From: Aspergillus flavus
Lineage: Eukaryota; Ascomycota; Eurotiomycetes; Eurotiales; Aspergillaceae
DNA: 64,000 bases
Assembly: GCF_009017415.1 (NCBI RefSeq)
Contig: NC_092409.1
Coordinates: 1,178,001-1,242,000 of the forward strand
Direction of reading: 5' to 3'
Part shown: positions 47,735 through 58,158 of the stretch, one piece after another
Layout of the letters: each line of letters begins with the position of its first letter
Numbering within the stretch: position 1 is the first letter of the stretch
The notes under the pieces: generated by a model
Databases searched by the model: none
Told to the model about the DNA's origin: nothing
What the model saw: only the letters and a program-made list of their open reading frames with translations
Translations under genes and position numbers: made by a program

Positions 47735-48892
47735 TCAAATGTTCACCCGGAAGACCATCATTCCTCCCCGCCTGCCTCCACCAGCGCCAGCAGCCTCAGA
47801 CGCCAGGACATCCACTCCATGGGCCAGATCCACGAGACACTGGACCCGGCCTCGGATAGAACCCTCTTCGACCAGTTCCGCAATGCGAGTTAGTGCTTTC
47901 CCATCCGGTTTCAAGGCAACGAATCGACTGAAGAGACCTTGCTTCTGATTCTGGGCTTCTCTGTCGGCGGTTTTGGGCTGCACAGCTGTGTCGTCTACGG
48001 CGGTCAGGACGATGCCGTTATTTTTGACGACGTCAGATGAGTGGGCGAGATTGAACATCTGTTCTCCAGCGCAGTCGAGGATGATGTCGACTGGTTCCCA
48101 TTTGTTCTTGCGGAAGATCTTGGCGAGGTCGAAGTCCTGTGGTAAGGGGAGCGCGGCGTCGATGACCTCGTCTACTTTGATTTGATCACGTAGGAAATCG
48201 TCGTGCTCTGGGCATGAACAGGTGGCGCAAATCCATGGCCGGTGGTGTGGGAATAGGGATTTAGCTCGGAGCAATTGAAGCGCCTGGGCAGCGACCTCGT
48301 TGTCACGGGCGTTGGTCACTAAAATGCGCAGCTTATGACGTGTGTCGCTAGGGTCGAGACCCCCATATGTGAACAAAGCCTGCCATGCTGTGAGAGCAGG
48401 TCCAGGGATGGTAGATGCCTCGGCGGCACTGATGTTCTTCGGCTTCAACGCGATCTCATCTTCGGTTGCGACTGTATAGTCTGCCGCGGCGCCATCACGG
48501 GTGTTGCTAATGAGCCCGAAGACGGTGTCGGAGATTTTGAACTTTGGACCATCTGGTTTATTGTGATCTTGAGTGGGAGTGCTGATGACTATGCCGCAAT
48601 AGTTGTGTAGGGGAATCTGAGGGATTGATTTCGATGGATGGAGGGTTCGAGCGAGTCTTAGTCCGTCATGAGAGAAAGCCGCTGTTTGAACTTTAATGAG
48701 ATACTGATTTGCCGCTGGCTTTGGTACAGGAAAGTCCGTGTCGAAGATAATCCCCGAATCTACCCTGGGCGCATCCAAAGCTGTCAGATCGGTGATGGCA
48801 GTAGAAGCCGGTCGGTGATATAGGGCTCTCATAGTCCCCGGGACGAACGTTTGCTCGTCCATAGTGGTAGAAAAGGGTTTCGCTGGCTTCAT
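47735..48892 (-). CDS. MDR-superfamily zinc-type alcohol dehydrogenase / quinone-reductase-like protein
   Basis: A single exon of 385 residues. The N-terminal GroES-like fold includes PKPAANQYLIKVQTAAFSHDG and the turn HNYCGIVIST. It continues with SDTVFGLI and the AAEASTIPGPALTAWQALF block that opens the nucleotide-binding domain. The usual dinucleotide glycine motif is degenerate: the region after LRILVTNARDNEVAAQALQLL lacks a clean GxGxxG. The catalytic-zinc ligands of alcohol dehydrogenases are not apparent, which favours a zinc-free enoyl or quinone reductase role. The first ATG is used; ATGs in the first 21 codons (MDEQ, MRAL) are alternatives. Substrate unknown. Confidence 0.8.
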   Translation of the reverse strand: MKPAKPFSTTMDEQTFVPGTMRALYHRPASTAITDLTALDAPRVDSGIIFDTDFPVPKPAANQYLIKVQTAAFSHDGLRLARTLHPSKSIPQIPLHNYCGIVISTPTQDHNKPDGPKFKISDTVFGLISNTRDGAAADYTVATEDEIALKPKNISAAEASTIPGPALTAWQALFTYGGLDPSDTRHKLRILVTNARDNEVAAQALQLLRAKSLFPHHRPWICATCSCPEHDDFLRDQIKVDEVIDAALPLPQDFDLAKIFRKNKWEPVDIILDCAGEQMFNLAHSSDVVKNNGIVLTAVDDTAVQPKTADREAQNQKQGLFSRFVALKPDGKALTRIAELVEEGSIRGRVQCLVDLAHGVDVLASEAAGAGGGRRGGMMVFRVNI

Positions 48893-49290
48893 TATGGTTC
48901 AGTGTATGGCGTATGTGTAATACGGCGTCGGTATTTCTCCTACTCTAGTATCTCTAATTTATTTGAAGACTATGACCCCGACCGGGGCAACGAGTATATA
49001 ACTCGTCAACACAACTTCGCGCCTCGATTGCAATATTGTGCACCAAAGGGCCGTCGAAAGCGGTTATGACCGTCCCATGAAGTCAGTTTCGCAACTCTCA
49101 TTTAATAGTCAAGTTCTGAGTATGAGATGTGGGGAAATCGCTGCACTTTTGATGTAGATAATCTCATGTTGACGTAACTAACGAGGGTCTACTTCCGCTT
49201 ATATCAGCAACAACCTTTTAGTTATAGTTCGCCTGAAGGTTGCAACACACCATGCAGGGTAAACTTGTTGTTGTGAATATATCCTTGCAG
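48893..49290. other. Short intergenic region
   Basis: About 0.4 kb; promoter of the MDR gene and 3' flank of the App1 gene. Nothing else seen. Confidence 0.5.
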
Positions 49291-50523
49291 TTAATGCGTC
49301 TCGTGAGAGAAATGCGTGGTAGTGTCAACGTTCAAATTAACCAGGAAGTCGAACACTGCTTCAGGTTGTTCGAATACCTTCCATATTTGGTCGGGAACAC
49401 CCTGGAAAGCTGCCTTGAATCTCTCTGGAGAATTTTGATCTTCTAGGTGTGGAACATCGGGTACTTTCCTGATCCAAATAGCGCGGATCCAGTGCGGATG
49501 CCTCTTATAGATCTCTGCGTATGCTTCCGGATCCTTTTGGGTTGAGTCGCCGATACAAATGACTTCTCGCTGAGGGAACTGGCGCCGGATTTTCTCGATT
49601 TGTTTTACCTTATATTCCATGGTATTTACTGTGAATGACTTGACCAGTTCACTTATATCCAGCCATGATGAATCTCTGAGAATCAGGGTCCCAGGATTGA
49701 AATGCGTATGAATAAATGTTCGCAAGAACGGATACAGATTGTACGGCGAAGCAGATACATAGAACCATGCTGGCGCAAGTTCCCTGTGCATGTGAGAGTA
49801 TAGCTCGGGCATTCCGGCAATAGGCCTCGGCTCTTCGACAAAGGTTGTTCGAAGGATTCCAGTAGACTCGGAGGTTTTGGTATACTTGATCGTATCATCG
49901 ATGTCCGATATCACGAGCCAACCGTTCGGGCCAGCGAAGTAGGTTCGCATTGCGACATTGTCTCTCGAGCCACGGAGATACGAGCGAACAACACTTCCAT
50001 CTGTAATGTGACGGCTGCCCATATTCACCACCTGACTGCTGATGCCATTGCTGTTTGTGGGACCAAGTTGCTGGATGATCGTAGTGCTATTCGGCTGCGG
50101 AATTTCGAGCATCATCAAATGTGCAGGCATAACATGATACAGGAAAGGCTGTAACCGTCGTGTTATTTGATGGCGTGTCTCCCTTTCGGTGCCTATTTCT
50201 CCGTCGAGGCCAATGAGATCCGCAATCATGGCAACGATCTTACTCATGTCCTTTCGGCTGTCCCTTCGAAATACACAAGCCACGACTTCTGCGTGCCACG
50301 ATTCTATCAGCCCCTTAGCATTGGGGGAGGCGCGTAGGTATGCGGTATTATCGAACAACCACACTGTATGCTGCCGGACATCTACTGCTTGCAGTGAAGG
50401 CTGCTTCCATAGGAAGGAGGTCAGGAAGTATAGCATCGAATCTCTCCTCCACAAGCGGTCTCCTAAGCGTCTGAGATTCTGAATGACTGGGGGATGTTTT
50501 GTTTGAGCGTTCAATGAATCCAT
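49291..50523 (-). CDS. App1-type phosphatidate phosphatase (DUF2183)
   Basis: A single exon of 410 residues. The HAD-like catalytic motif DIDDT is in WLVISDIDDTIKYTKT, as required for Mg-dependent phosphatidate phosphatase activity. It is followed by family blocks FYVSASPYNLYPFL and GTLILRDSSWLDISE, then KVKQIEKIRRQFP with the GDSTQKDPEAYAEI motif. The first 200 residues include a region (WLFDNTAYL) similar to the N-terminal part of yeast App1. App1 dephosphorylates phosphatidate to diacylglycerol at cortical actin patches and links to endocytosis. Yeast App1 is longer (587 residues), so this copy lacks its Pro-rich actin-patch-binding tail, or is a paralogue. Confidence 0.88.
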   Translation of the reverse strand: MDSLNAQTKHPPVIQNLRRLGDRLWRRDSMLYFLTSFLWKQPSLQAVDVRQHTVWLFDNTAYLRASPNAKGLIESWHAEVVACVFRRDSRKDMSKIVAMIADLIGLDGEIGTERETRHQITRRLQPFLYHVMPAHLMMLEIPQPNSTTIIQQLGPTNSNGISSQVVNMGSRHITDGSVVRSYLRGSRDNVAMRTYFAGPNGWLVISDIDDTIKYTKTSESTGILRTTFVEEPRPIAGMPELYSHMHRELAPAWFYVSASPYNLYPFLRTFIHTHFNPGTLILRDSSWLDISELVKSFTVNTMEYKVKQIEKIRRQFPQREVICIGDSTQKDPEAYAEIYKRHPHWIRAIWIRKVPDVPHLEDQNSPERFKAAFQGVPDQIWKVFEQPEAVFDFLVNLNVDTTTHFSHETH

Positions 50524-51580
50524 CCTGAGGTTGTTTCAAAAGATCTTTTGGCGTCAAAGTAGAGTAAGAGGTATAGCAGTCAGTCGAGCGATGGTAAATT
50601 TGTGGTTTAAGTGAATCCGGAGTGCTTCGTGCTGTGAGAAAAAGATAGAGACTATTAGTTCACAAGACAAGCCCGGAGTCAATTGTGGTGATTTTCCAGT
50701 GTCTATTCTTTTATATCACCTAGCACATATGTGTAAGGCTGATAGTCCTCCTGATCTGCGCATACACCTCATCGTATTGGTTCTGAGCCACGGGGCAGTG
50801 ACCCTTCCCCGTTGGTTCGGCGGCAAATTAATTTGAGTCATTATCATCAGGAACAGTCAGGCGAACTGACGGTCAGGGCGAGCTTTCTCTAGCGGGTAGA
50901 AGATTAGCTGTGACCGCGAATGAAAGAGGTCGTCTGTCGTATAGTCCGGCGAGTGATGGCTCATCGCTTGGCGCCCGATACAACCAAGTCAGCATGGAGT
51001 TGCTTGTGACCCTATCAGATTTCTCGGTTTTTCTCGGCGCCTGACCATCTTAAGGCACAGTGTTGAAGGTGATCAAACCAATGTCCACGAAAGTCAGTTT
51101 AGACGTAATGCTGCAGGAACGTGGGTCTTCAGTGACGCTAGCCAGTGAACAGTCCTGCTGCTACTATGTGAATGTTTCCCATTTCCCCCTTGCTTCTTGC
51201 CCCTCGGGTTCTATTTGTTGTCACTTAGCACTACCGTCGTGTCGCAGGGTGAAGGAGAGAAGATCTAGGCGGAGCAGATCATGGGAATCGAATGAGTCCG
51301 CCTTCATTGTTCTGACTCATTGGTCCAGCGTCGAAGGTACAGCCACCCAGCTTGCTAATCCTTTGCCCTAGTAAGGCTGATGGACGACATTGAAGAGAAA
51401 AGAGAGAGAAAAAATAAATATCTATATGTAACTTTTATTTCATCAACCTCATATGTCATAAATCTGTACATTAAATGGATTCTCCCTTTACCAATATGCA
51501 GCTGTTTCCTGCTCCCCCCGGAATCCCGAAGAGTGTTCGAAGAAAAACAACCAAGACACAAATTAAAATCGGACAGAGAA
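50524..51580. other. Intergenic region
   Basis: About 1.1 kb; promoter of the App1-type gene and 3' flank of Tsr3. No coding signal beyond short frames around 51060-51370 that carry no motif. Confidence 0.5.
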
Positions 51581-52874
51581 CTACCACCTCTTAGGAGCAC
51601 TGATCACCGTTCGAGAAAACGACGCACTGAGGGAGTCGTTCCCCTTTTTCCGGGTCGCAGCAATAATACCTGTCCGATCCGTCACCGGTGTCGCGTCAAT
51701 GATATTGTCAAACGCTTCGTCGTCACTCCCATCCGCAGACCCGGACTCGGCGTCTGAGTCTTCAACGGGTCCCACATCTGGACGTGTGATCTTCTCAGGT
51801 TGTGGCTTGTCGGGAACAGTAGGATTCTGGAAAGACTTGGAGTTGAGGATTTTGCGGCGGATTTCGGCCATCTGTTCTTCTTCTTCGGAGTCGTCTGAGA
51901 TGGCGAAGGGGTCTTTTTCTTCTTCCGGTTCTTCCTCTTCATCTTTTTTCTCCTTGTCTTGGTCACCCTCTTCACCCTCTTCGCTGTCCTTATCATCCTC
52001 GGAATCAGAATCGTCTGCCCTCCGGTTCGTATTTCCCACTGTCCACATATCATCGGCACCTTCGACACGACTGTCTTCGTATTCTTTCTCAATCTTAGCC
52101 AGCCATTCTTCCTCGGTCCGTTTGACGTCTTCTTCTGTGGCGCATGCGGCATATCGCTTAAGGAGTTGCGAGTTGATATCGAGGAAAGCCTCGCCGTAAC
52201 TGAAATGCTTAAGAACCTCTCTAGCCCAATCTTCGTGTCCGCAAATACAGAAACAGGCCGCCAGGGCTTCGACACAGTTCAACCGCCATGGCCGTCCGTA
52301 GTTGACTGTGTTGGCTGCAACGAGATAGGGTACTGGGTTTGTTAGTATGTATGTCAATGCCGCCTATCAGAGCAGCTTTGAAGGGCAACATACGAAGTCT
52401 TTCACACTTTCCTCCTATGCGCGAGAAAGGCACTTCTTTCAGTCTTACCCACGAGCATTCCACTACTGCGGCGCCATATTGTTCTAGTATGTCTCGGTCC
52501 GCGGGGGAGATGATTTTCTTCGCATTCGGACTGCAGTCATCTTGTGAGTTTACTTGTAGTAGAGAGAAAAGTGATGTGATATATGGAAGACAGTAAGAGG
52601 TTACAAAGGGTATAAGGAAAAAAGAAAGGTTTACGTACGAAACAACGACACCTGGATACTTTTGTCCAATACCTAGCTCCCGCATCAATCCCAGATGCAT
52701 TAATCTCTTGCCCGAGCATCGCTTCGGGTCGCAGTGCCCCAGATCCCAACAGGCTGCTTTAAAAGGAAGTCTGTCGGAGGACTCGCCGTCGCCGCGGGGC
52801 ACTGGGCGTGGGCGGGGTGTCGAGGAAAATTTCTTGCCTCCGCGGGAGTAATTGTCTTTCTTATGTCGGACCAT
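51581..52874 (-). CDS. Tsr3, 18S rRNA aminocarboxypropyltransferase
   Basis: Three exons (52639-52874, 52394-52530, 51581-52332) with 108- and 61-nt introns give 374 residues. The N-terminus is basic and Gly/Ser-rich. Conserved blocks include LGHCDPKRCSGKRL, PGVVVSPNAKKIISPAD across the first junction, ECSWVRLKEVPFSRI, and [26 protein letters not shown] across the second, ending with the SPOUT-like fold motif FSYGEAFLDIN. The remaining 190 residues form a very acidic tail (EEGEEGDQDKEKK) absent in the bacterial/archaeal relatives. Tsr3 transfers an acp group to the hypermodified uridine of 18S rRNA helix 31, a late 40S step in the cytoplasm. It is divergent from GGA. Confidence 0.95.
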
Positions 52875-53253
52875 ATCGCAATAAAGGTTGGAATAACAAT
52901 GACTTCGCTACTTCCCTAAGCCCTGGTACTCCAAAAGAAGAGTTGTTCTGTGGAAGGTGAAGAAGTAGTAGAATGGTTTTTGAGGACTAGTATGAGTAGT
53001 TCATGTTCATAGAAAAGAACGGGGCAACTACGGCGACGGAAGCGCCAACACGTGGAGCTCAACCCAACTAGAGTTTAAGTGACGCCGCGCCCGCAACTTG
53101 CTTGCTTAGGCCAGCATCTATCTTTCTTTCCCTATCACTTCGCCTTCTTTCCTTTGTTACTGTTCCTGCGCCCCGTTCGGACATTGTCCATAGGGGCTCT
53201 AATTGTCATCCGTTACCTTTTCCGTCACCACCCTGGAGGCCGCATCAGCACGA
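52875..53253. promoter_or_regulatory. Divergent promoter between Tsr3 and GGA genes
   Basis: The two start codons are separated by 379 bp. The right half has a pyrimidine-rich leader. No obvious shared motif was seen; common regulation is not claimed. Confidence 0.35.
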
Positions 53254-55546
53254 ATGGCAGCTAGGGACCGCTTTGGTGCCTACGCTGACCTAGGCCTAAC
53301 TCCGCTGCAACGAGCGATTCGTATGTTACCAATCCACCCCCGCTACTTTAGTAGCAAGAATATGTTCTAATTCATCTTGTGCGTATTCACTAGGACATGC
53401 CTGCGATATCTCCCACTACGAACCCAACCTTGCCCTGAACCTCGAAGTCGCGGACCTGATTAATTCCAAGAAAGGCAATGCGTGAGTCGCAGACAACCCA
53501 GTAGGATGGCGCATTCTTACGGTCTACAGTCCCCGTGAAGCAGCACTCGAGATTGTCCGTCTGATCAACTCCCGGAACCAAAATGTCTCCTTACTGGCGT
53601 TGGCTGTAGGTTTACCGATCTTCGGAGAAGCTAGTGCGGGGCTGACCTAGTATAGCTCCTCGACATCTGTGTCAAGAATTGTGGATACCCTTTCCACCTT
53701 CAAATCAGTACCAAGGAGTTTCTGAATGAACTGGTCCGACGGTTTCCCGAGAGGCCCGCGTTGCGCCCCTCGAGAGTTCAACATCGCATTTTAGAGTCGA
53801 TCGAGGAATGGAGGCAAACGATTTGTCAGACGTCGAGGTACAAGGAGGATTTGGGACATATTCGGGATATGCACCGTCTCCTGCTCTACAAGGGCTACGT
53901 CTTCCCTGAAATTCGAAACGAGGATGCTGCAGTTTTGAACCCCAGTGACGTATGTTCTTCTATCGGGGCTAGTTTGAGGATAGCTAGCTGACATTCCCAG
54001 AATCTTCGCTCCGCTGAGGAGATGGAGGAAGAAGAGAGAGAGGCTCAGTCAGCGAAACTTCAGGAGTTAATCCGTCGAGGCACACCGGCAGATCTACAAG
54101 AAGCGAACCGATTGATGAAGGTGATGGCCGGCTATGACAATCGACACAAAACCGACTACAGGGCTAAGGCGGCAGAGGAAGTCGCTAAGGTGCAGCAGAA
54201 GGCCAAGATCCTGGAGGAGATGTTACAAAGCCAGCAGCCGGGAGAGCGAATCGCAGAAGGAGATGTGTTCGAGGTAGGTTCATCACTGGCTGTGTAAGGG
54301 GTGCCGCTAACCGTCAATCGCTTAGGAACTTGCGAATGCTTTACAAAGTGCCCACCCTAAGATACAGAAAATGTGCGAGGAGGAGTCCGACGATCCAGAG
54401 GCTGTTCACAAATTGTTAGAAATCAACGACAGCATACACCGCACCATCGAACGGTACAAACTTGTCAAGAAGGGTGATGTGGAGGCTGCATCGAGGATTC
54501 CCAAGGGCACTTTAGGAACAACGACCGGTGTTTCGAAGAACGCGAACAATGAATTGTCTCTCATCGATTTCGATCCAGAACCCAGCTCAAACGGCAATAC
54601 CTCGCAACCGGCGGGCGGCAGTTCTCTCGAGAATGATCTGCTTGGCCTCTCTATAGACGAGCCAGCCCCTGCTGGAGGCATCTCCCTAGGACCTGGACCT
54701 GGTGAGTATTGTTTTCTAAGGGAGCCCAGACCTGTTGCTAACTGGGTTTAGTGACACCAATGCCTTCTTCTACACCGCCGATACAGCAGGCCCCTTCGGC
54801 ATTTAAGCCCAACTATGATATCCTGTCTTCGTTGAATTCATCCCGCCCTGCGTCTCAATCATCCATGCCTGCACCCGCAGCGATGCGGCCACAGAGCACC
54901 ACAGCTACCCCACCTCCATCCGACCCTTTCGCCTCGCTGGTGTCTGCCAGCCCCCGACATCCCAGTCCGTTCCCCTCAGGAGTTGCCAGTCAACAGCCCG
55001 CATCGGCCGGGTCTTCCCTCCTCGATCTGGCAGGAGCCAGCTCGCCGCAGCCCGCAGCTGGTAACACGAAAGCGGCGGATGAGGATGAGTGGGATTTCAC
55101 GTCCTCGCTCCCAGAAAGTAACGCTCTCCCGACCACGAATCGTGTGCAGGTGTTGAACTCGTCGTTGCGAGTGGAATTCGTGGCGCGGCGGCACCCCCAG
55201 CAGGCCCGGCAGATTCACATGGTGGCCTTGTTTTCCAATGGCACCAATCAGCCACTAAGCGAGTTGCATTTCCAAGTCGCCGTGGAGAAGGTTAGTTATA
55301 GTGGAGAATGTATAGAGTAAGGTTCAGGGGCTAATGCAAGAACAGGCATATACTTTGCAGCTTCGGCCCCAATCAGGGCGAGATATTGCACCTTTGCAGG
55401 CGAACGGAGTCCAGCAGGAAATGTTGGTGAGTGGCGTGGAAGCGGGCAAAGGCAATTCGATTAAGATGCGGTTCAAGGTTTCTTACCGGGTGGGCAACGA
55501 GCAAAAGGAGGAACAGGGAATGGTACCGTCGTTGGGAATTGCTTAG
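53254..55546 (+). CDS. GGA-type ARF-binding clathrin adaptor (VHS-GAT-GAE)
   Basis: Eight exons (53254-53320, 53394-53481, 53530-53605, 53656-53949, 54001-54273, 54326-54701, 54752-55290, 55346-55546) with introns of 48-73 nt give 637 residues. Residues about 1-150 form the VHS domain (LQRAIRHACDISHYEPN, SLLALALLDICVKNCGYPF). The GAT domain (about 190-320) contains QELIRRGTPADLQEANRLMK and a ubiquitin-binding helix region. A hinge follows with a clathrin-box-like LIDFD and the DEWDFTSSL motif. The C-terminal GAE ear (about 510-637) contains NSSLRVEFVARRHPQQ. GGA proteins sort cargo from the trans-Golgi network to endosomes with Arf1 and clathrin. Confidence 0.94.
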
Positions 55547-55572
55547 AGGGAGAGGGAGAGAGAGAGAGAGAG
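55545..55572. repeat. (GA)n microsatellite
   Basis: An imperfect purine repeat of AG/GA units immediately follows the GGA stop codon and continues into an AGT triplet run (AGTAGTAGTAGT). It lies in the 3' UTR. Confidence 0.7.
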
Positions 55573-56872
55573 TAGTAGTAGTCAGAGGTTGTTTCTACTT
55601 GGTTGTGTTGTTCAGTTCTCCAGCCTGCATTCTTGTCTATACCTGACCAACTTTCTGATGCCATTTGATGAGCGATATTTGGTGAATTAAGTTTGTGAGA
55701 TGATTGGGTCTTGCAGCGTGATTTCGAGTAGGAAAAGCTACTGATGCGTGAGTGATATCTGATGCCTGTTTGGGAAAAAGTCGCCTTCGGTCAGGGGAGA
55801 TGGACTCATACTCTCTACAGTATTATGATGGATTTTACTTTATTTCATTTGATCTAGTAAGGTACATACATTTTCACCCTTGGTTTCCCCTCCATCCATA
55901 GTTCAACGTGGAGGAAGGAGAATGTAGGCAGTTCAAGGCACGCGACGCCGTGTGTGCCTGTGGATGAAGAGCTCAGATAAGGAGGGAAGGGGGCTTGTTA
56001 GGGTTATTGGATCCAAAGCCCCTCACCATAGTTGGGGTACCTTTTTAAGCAGTGTTCGTTACCGTCTTGCTTGTACTGGGTACAGTAAGTGCTGTATACA
56101 GTAACACAGTCGTACCATACCAATCGACGGAGTGGCGTCATCCGTGTGGCGTCCGGCCGAAGAACTAACCGAGTTAAGTAACGATAATCCCCTGACTCTG
56201 ATGTGAACATAATATGATATGATTCTCTGCCTATTCATGAATCCCGGGATTGACCTGGACGATGGCAAACGTGGGCTCGACCCATCTGCCGGGAGTCGGG
56301 ACTCTCCCCGACACTGGGAGTTCGACCAGGAATTTCCTCTTTAGGGTCTGATGCGCGGTCATAGCGAGCCATAGTCCAAATGACTCAAGGTTTTCCTTTT
56401 TTTTTCTCCTCTGGACAAGCCAAGAGAATAATATGGAAGATCATCCGGTCGCACAGCCATGGTAGTGGAATGTGTTGAGGGGGTACCTGTGGTTGTGCAT
56501 CTCGTACCTTGACCAGCAGCAGGTTCAATTACCGAGGACCAACGGAAGAAGGGTGAACAATTCTTGCATTCCCAATTCAGTCCTACGGTACTGAAACTGG
56601 AATGACTGTTTGTTAGGGTTCCTGCAGGTGCGGCTTTCATGCAGAAGGCTAGCCCTAATCGACGAGACCAACGTGACTCCCTTCCCACCTCAAAAGTCAA
56701 GGCTAGACTCATAGTGTGACTTGCAAAATTCTCCGGTGAGCAATAGTGAGGTTATGAAACGGTTAGTGCAATGCTGTAAGGGATTCGTCATCCCCTCGTT
56801 CTTTGATTGAATCGGATCCCTGACCGATTAGCAGTATCTTAGCGGCATCTCGTCGGCAATCTCTAATTTGTC
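55547..56872. other. Intergenic region
   Basis: About 1.3 kb downstream of GGA. Short frames on both strands up to 117 codons lack motifs. No repeats beyond the GA run at the left edge. Confidence 0.5.
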
Positions 56873-57841
56873 ATGCCCCGTAAAGGGCCCCCCACGACGA
56901 TGGAGATGGGCTTCGACATGAAATTGCCCATTCTGGCCTCTGAGAGGCCCGGACCCAGTCACATGGGGATCCTTGGCCCTTTCCCCATCGTGAAGAGTGG
57001 AGAAAGGGAGATCACCGAGAGGCCCCGAAGTAAAATCGTTAGGCTAAGTAACTCAGGACGCTTCGGTGTCTGGCTCTGGGACAGATGGTCCGTGCGATCA
57101 ATCACAGCGCCTTCTTGCCCGTCCAACTCACAGAGTTTACTGATAAACTCGGTCTTTGGTTACGCGCTACCAATGAACGTCCCATCCCCAGTCTTAGGGC
57201 AGGTCTACCCTGGTGGCATCTTTTCACAGCCGTTTGACCAACAGGCTGTGGTGGAAATCAAAGTCAATCTGGGGGAGACTTTGCTTGTCCCCAGTTACTG
57301 GGATACTCTTTTTGCACAGGGTGAACCTGATGTCGGACAAAAAGAGCCTACTACTGCAGGGGTTAACTGCCGAATCAGGGTGGGATTCAGACTGGAGATC
57401 TCTCTCTCTCTCTATAAACCTGGTAGAAGATCAACTGGGCAGACTGTCTTGAAGCGCAACCTCCCCATTGGTCTAGACTTTGGACCTGTTTCGAACTTCT
57501 ACTGTAGTGCTTCTTTAGCGTCCTTCCCTTATCGTAGGGAAGTAAAATTAATTGCTAGTGTGATTTGCCTCCTATGCTGGAAAATGGTTCCGGTTACAGC
57601 GCGCAAATGCCCGCTTCGCTGCGACTCGGTTTTGTACTTTTTTCTTCAACTTACAGGAATTCCCAAGAGTACTCCTCTCGAGCGGAACCGACCCAAGGTT
57701 AATCCTTTCTCCTTTGCAGCACCAGCAGTGCGAGAACTTTGGACGGATTGGGATCCACGGAACGGCCGGCAGCCAGACTTTGACCGGCCCTTTGGTCGAG
57801 GATCCGAAGTTGAACTTGCTCCAAGCGAGTGGCTCGCCTAG
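56873..57841 (+). CDS. Unrecognised 322-codon open frame (uncertain gene)
   Basis: An uninterrupted plus-strand frame of 322 codons without an intron lies 320 bp before the next gene. It begins MPRKGPPTTMEMGFDMK and ends SEWLA. No known domain, signal peptide or motif was seen; composition is mixed, with Pro, Ser and Trp-rich patches, and does not look like any family I know. The 119-codon antisense frame at 57572-57931 is equally open, which weakens the case. It may be a chance frame in the long promoter of the downstream gene, a decayed gene, or a lineage-specific gene. Treat as unproven. Confidence 0.2.
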   Translation: MPRKGPPTTMEMGFDMKLPILASERPGPSHMGILGPFPIVKSGEREITERPRSKIVRLSNSGRFGVWLWDRWSVRSITAPSCPSNSQSLLINSVFGYALPMNVPSPVLGQVYPGGIFSQPFDQQAVVEIKVNLGETLLVPSYWDTLFAQGEPDVGQKEPTTAGVNCRIRVGFRLEISLSLYKPGRRSTGQTVLKRNLPIGLDFGPVSNFYCSASLASFPYRREVKLIASVICLLCWKMVPVTARKCPLRCDSVLYFFLQLTGIPKSTPLERNRPKVNPFSFAAPAVRELWTDWDPRNGRQPDFDRPFGRGSEVELAPSEWLA

Positions 57842-58158
57842 GCCCCCTCTGGTGCCAATGGATACTTGACAGCTGCGCTGCAAAGTTAATAGGGGGAAGT
57901 GGTTTTTCTGGACGACCAAAAGCCCCCTCAATCCACTACTACATATTTAAATACTACTTCCTCGTGTACTTTCCTCCCTCGTTGCCCCCCGCCTCATTGC
58001 AAGATGCGATAGTCCCTGATTATACTTCTACTGATACCTATACCTCTATTATCCATCGTACCTGCCACTTTTCTGCTGTATCCCCATACCTATATATGTA
58101 TATGACTCCCCTCTTGATCCACCTTCAATAGCCCGGCCATTCCAATATCATCGCCGCA
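57842..58158. promoter_or_regulatory. Promoter and leader of the gene at 58159
   Basis: Contains a TATTTAAATA stretch near 57945 (about 215 nt upstream of the start codon) and a C/T-rich leader. The element is TATA-like by sequence only. Confidence 0.35.
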
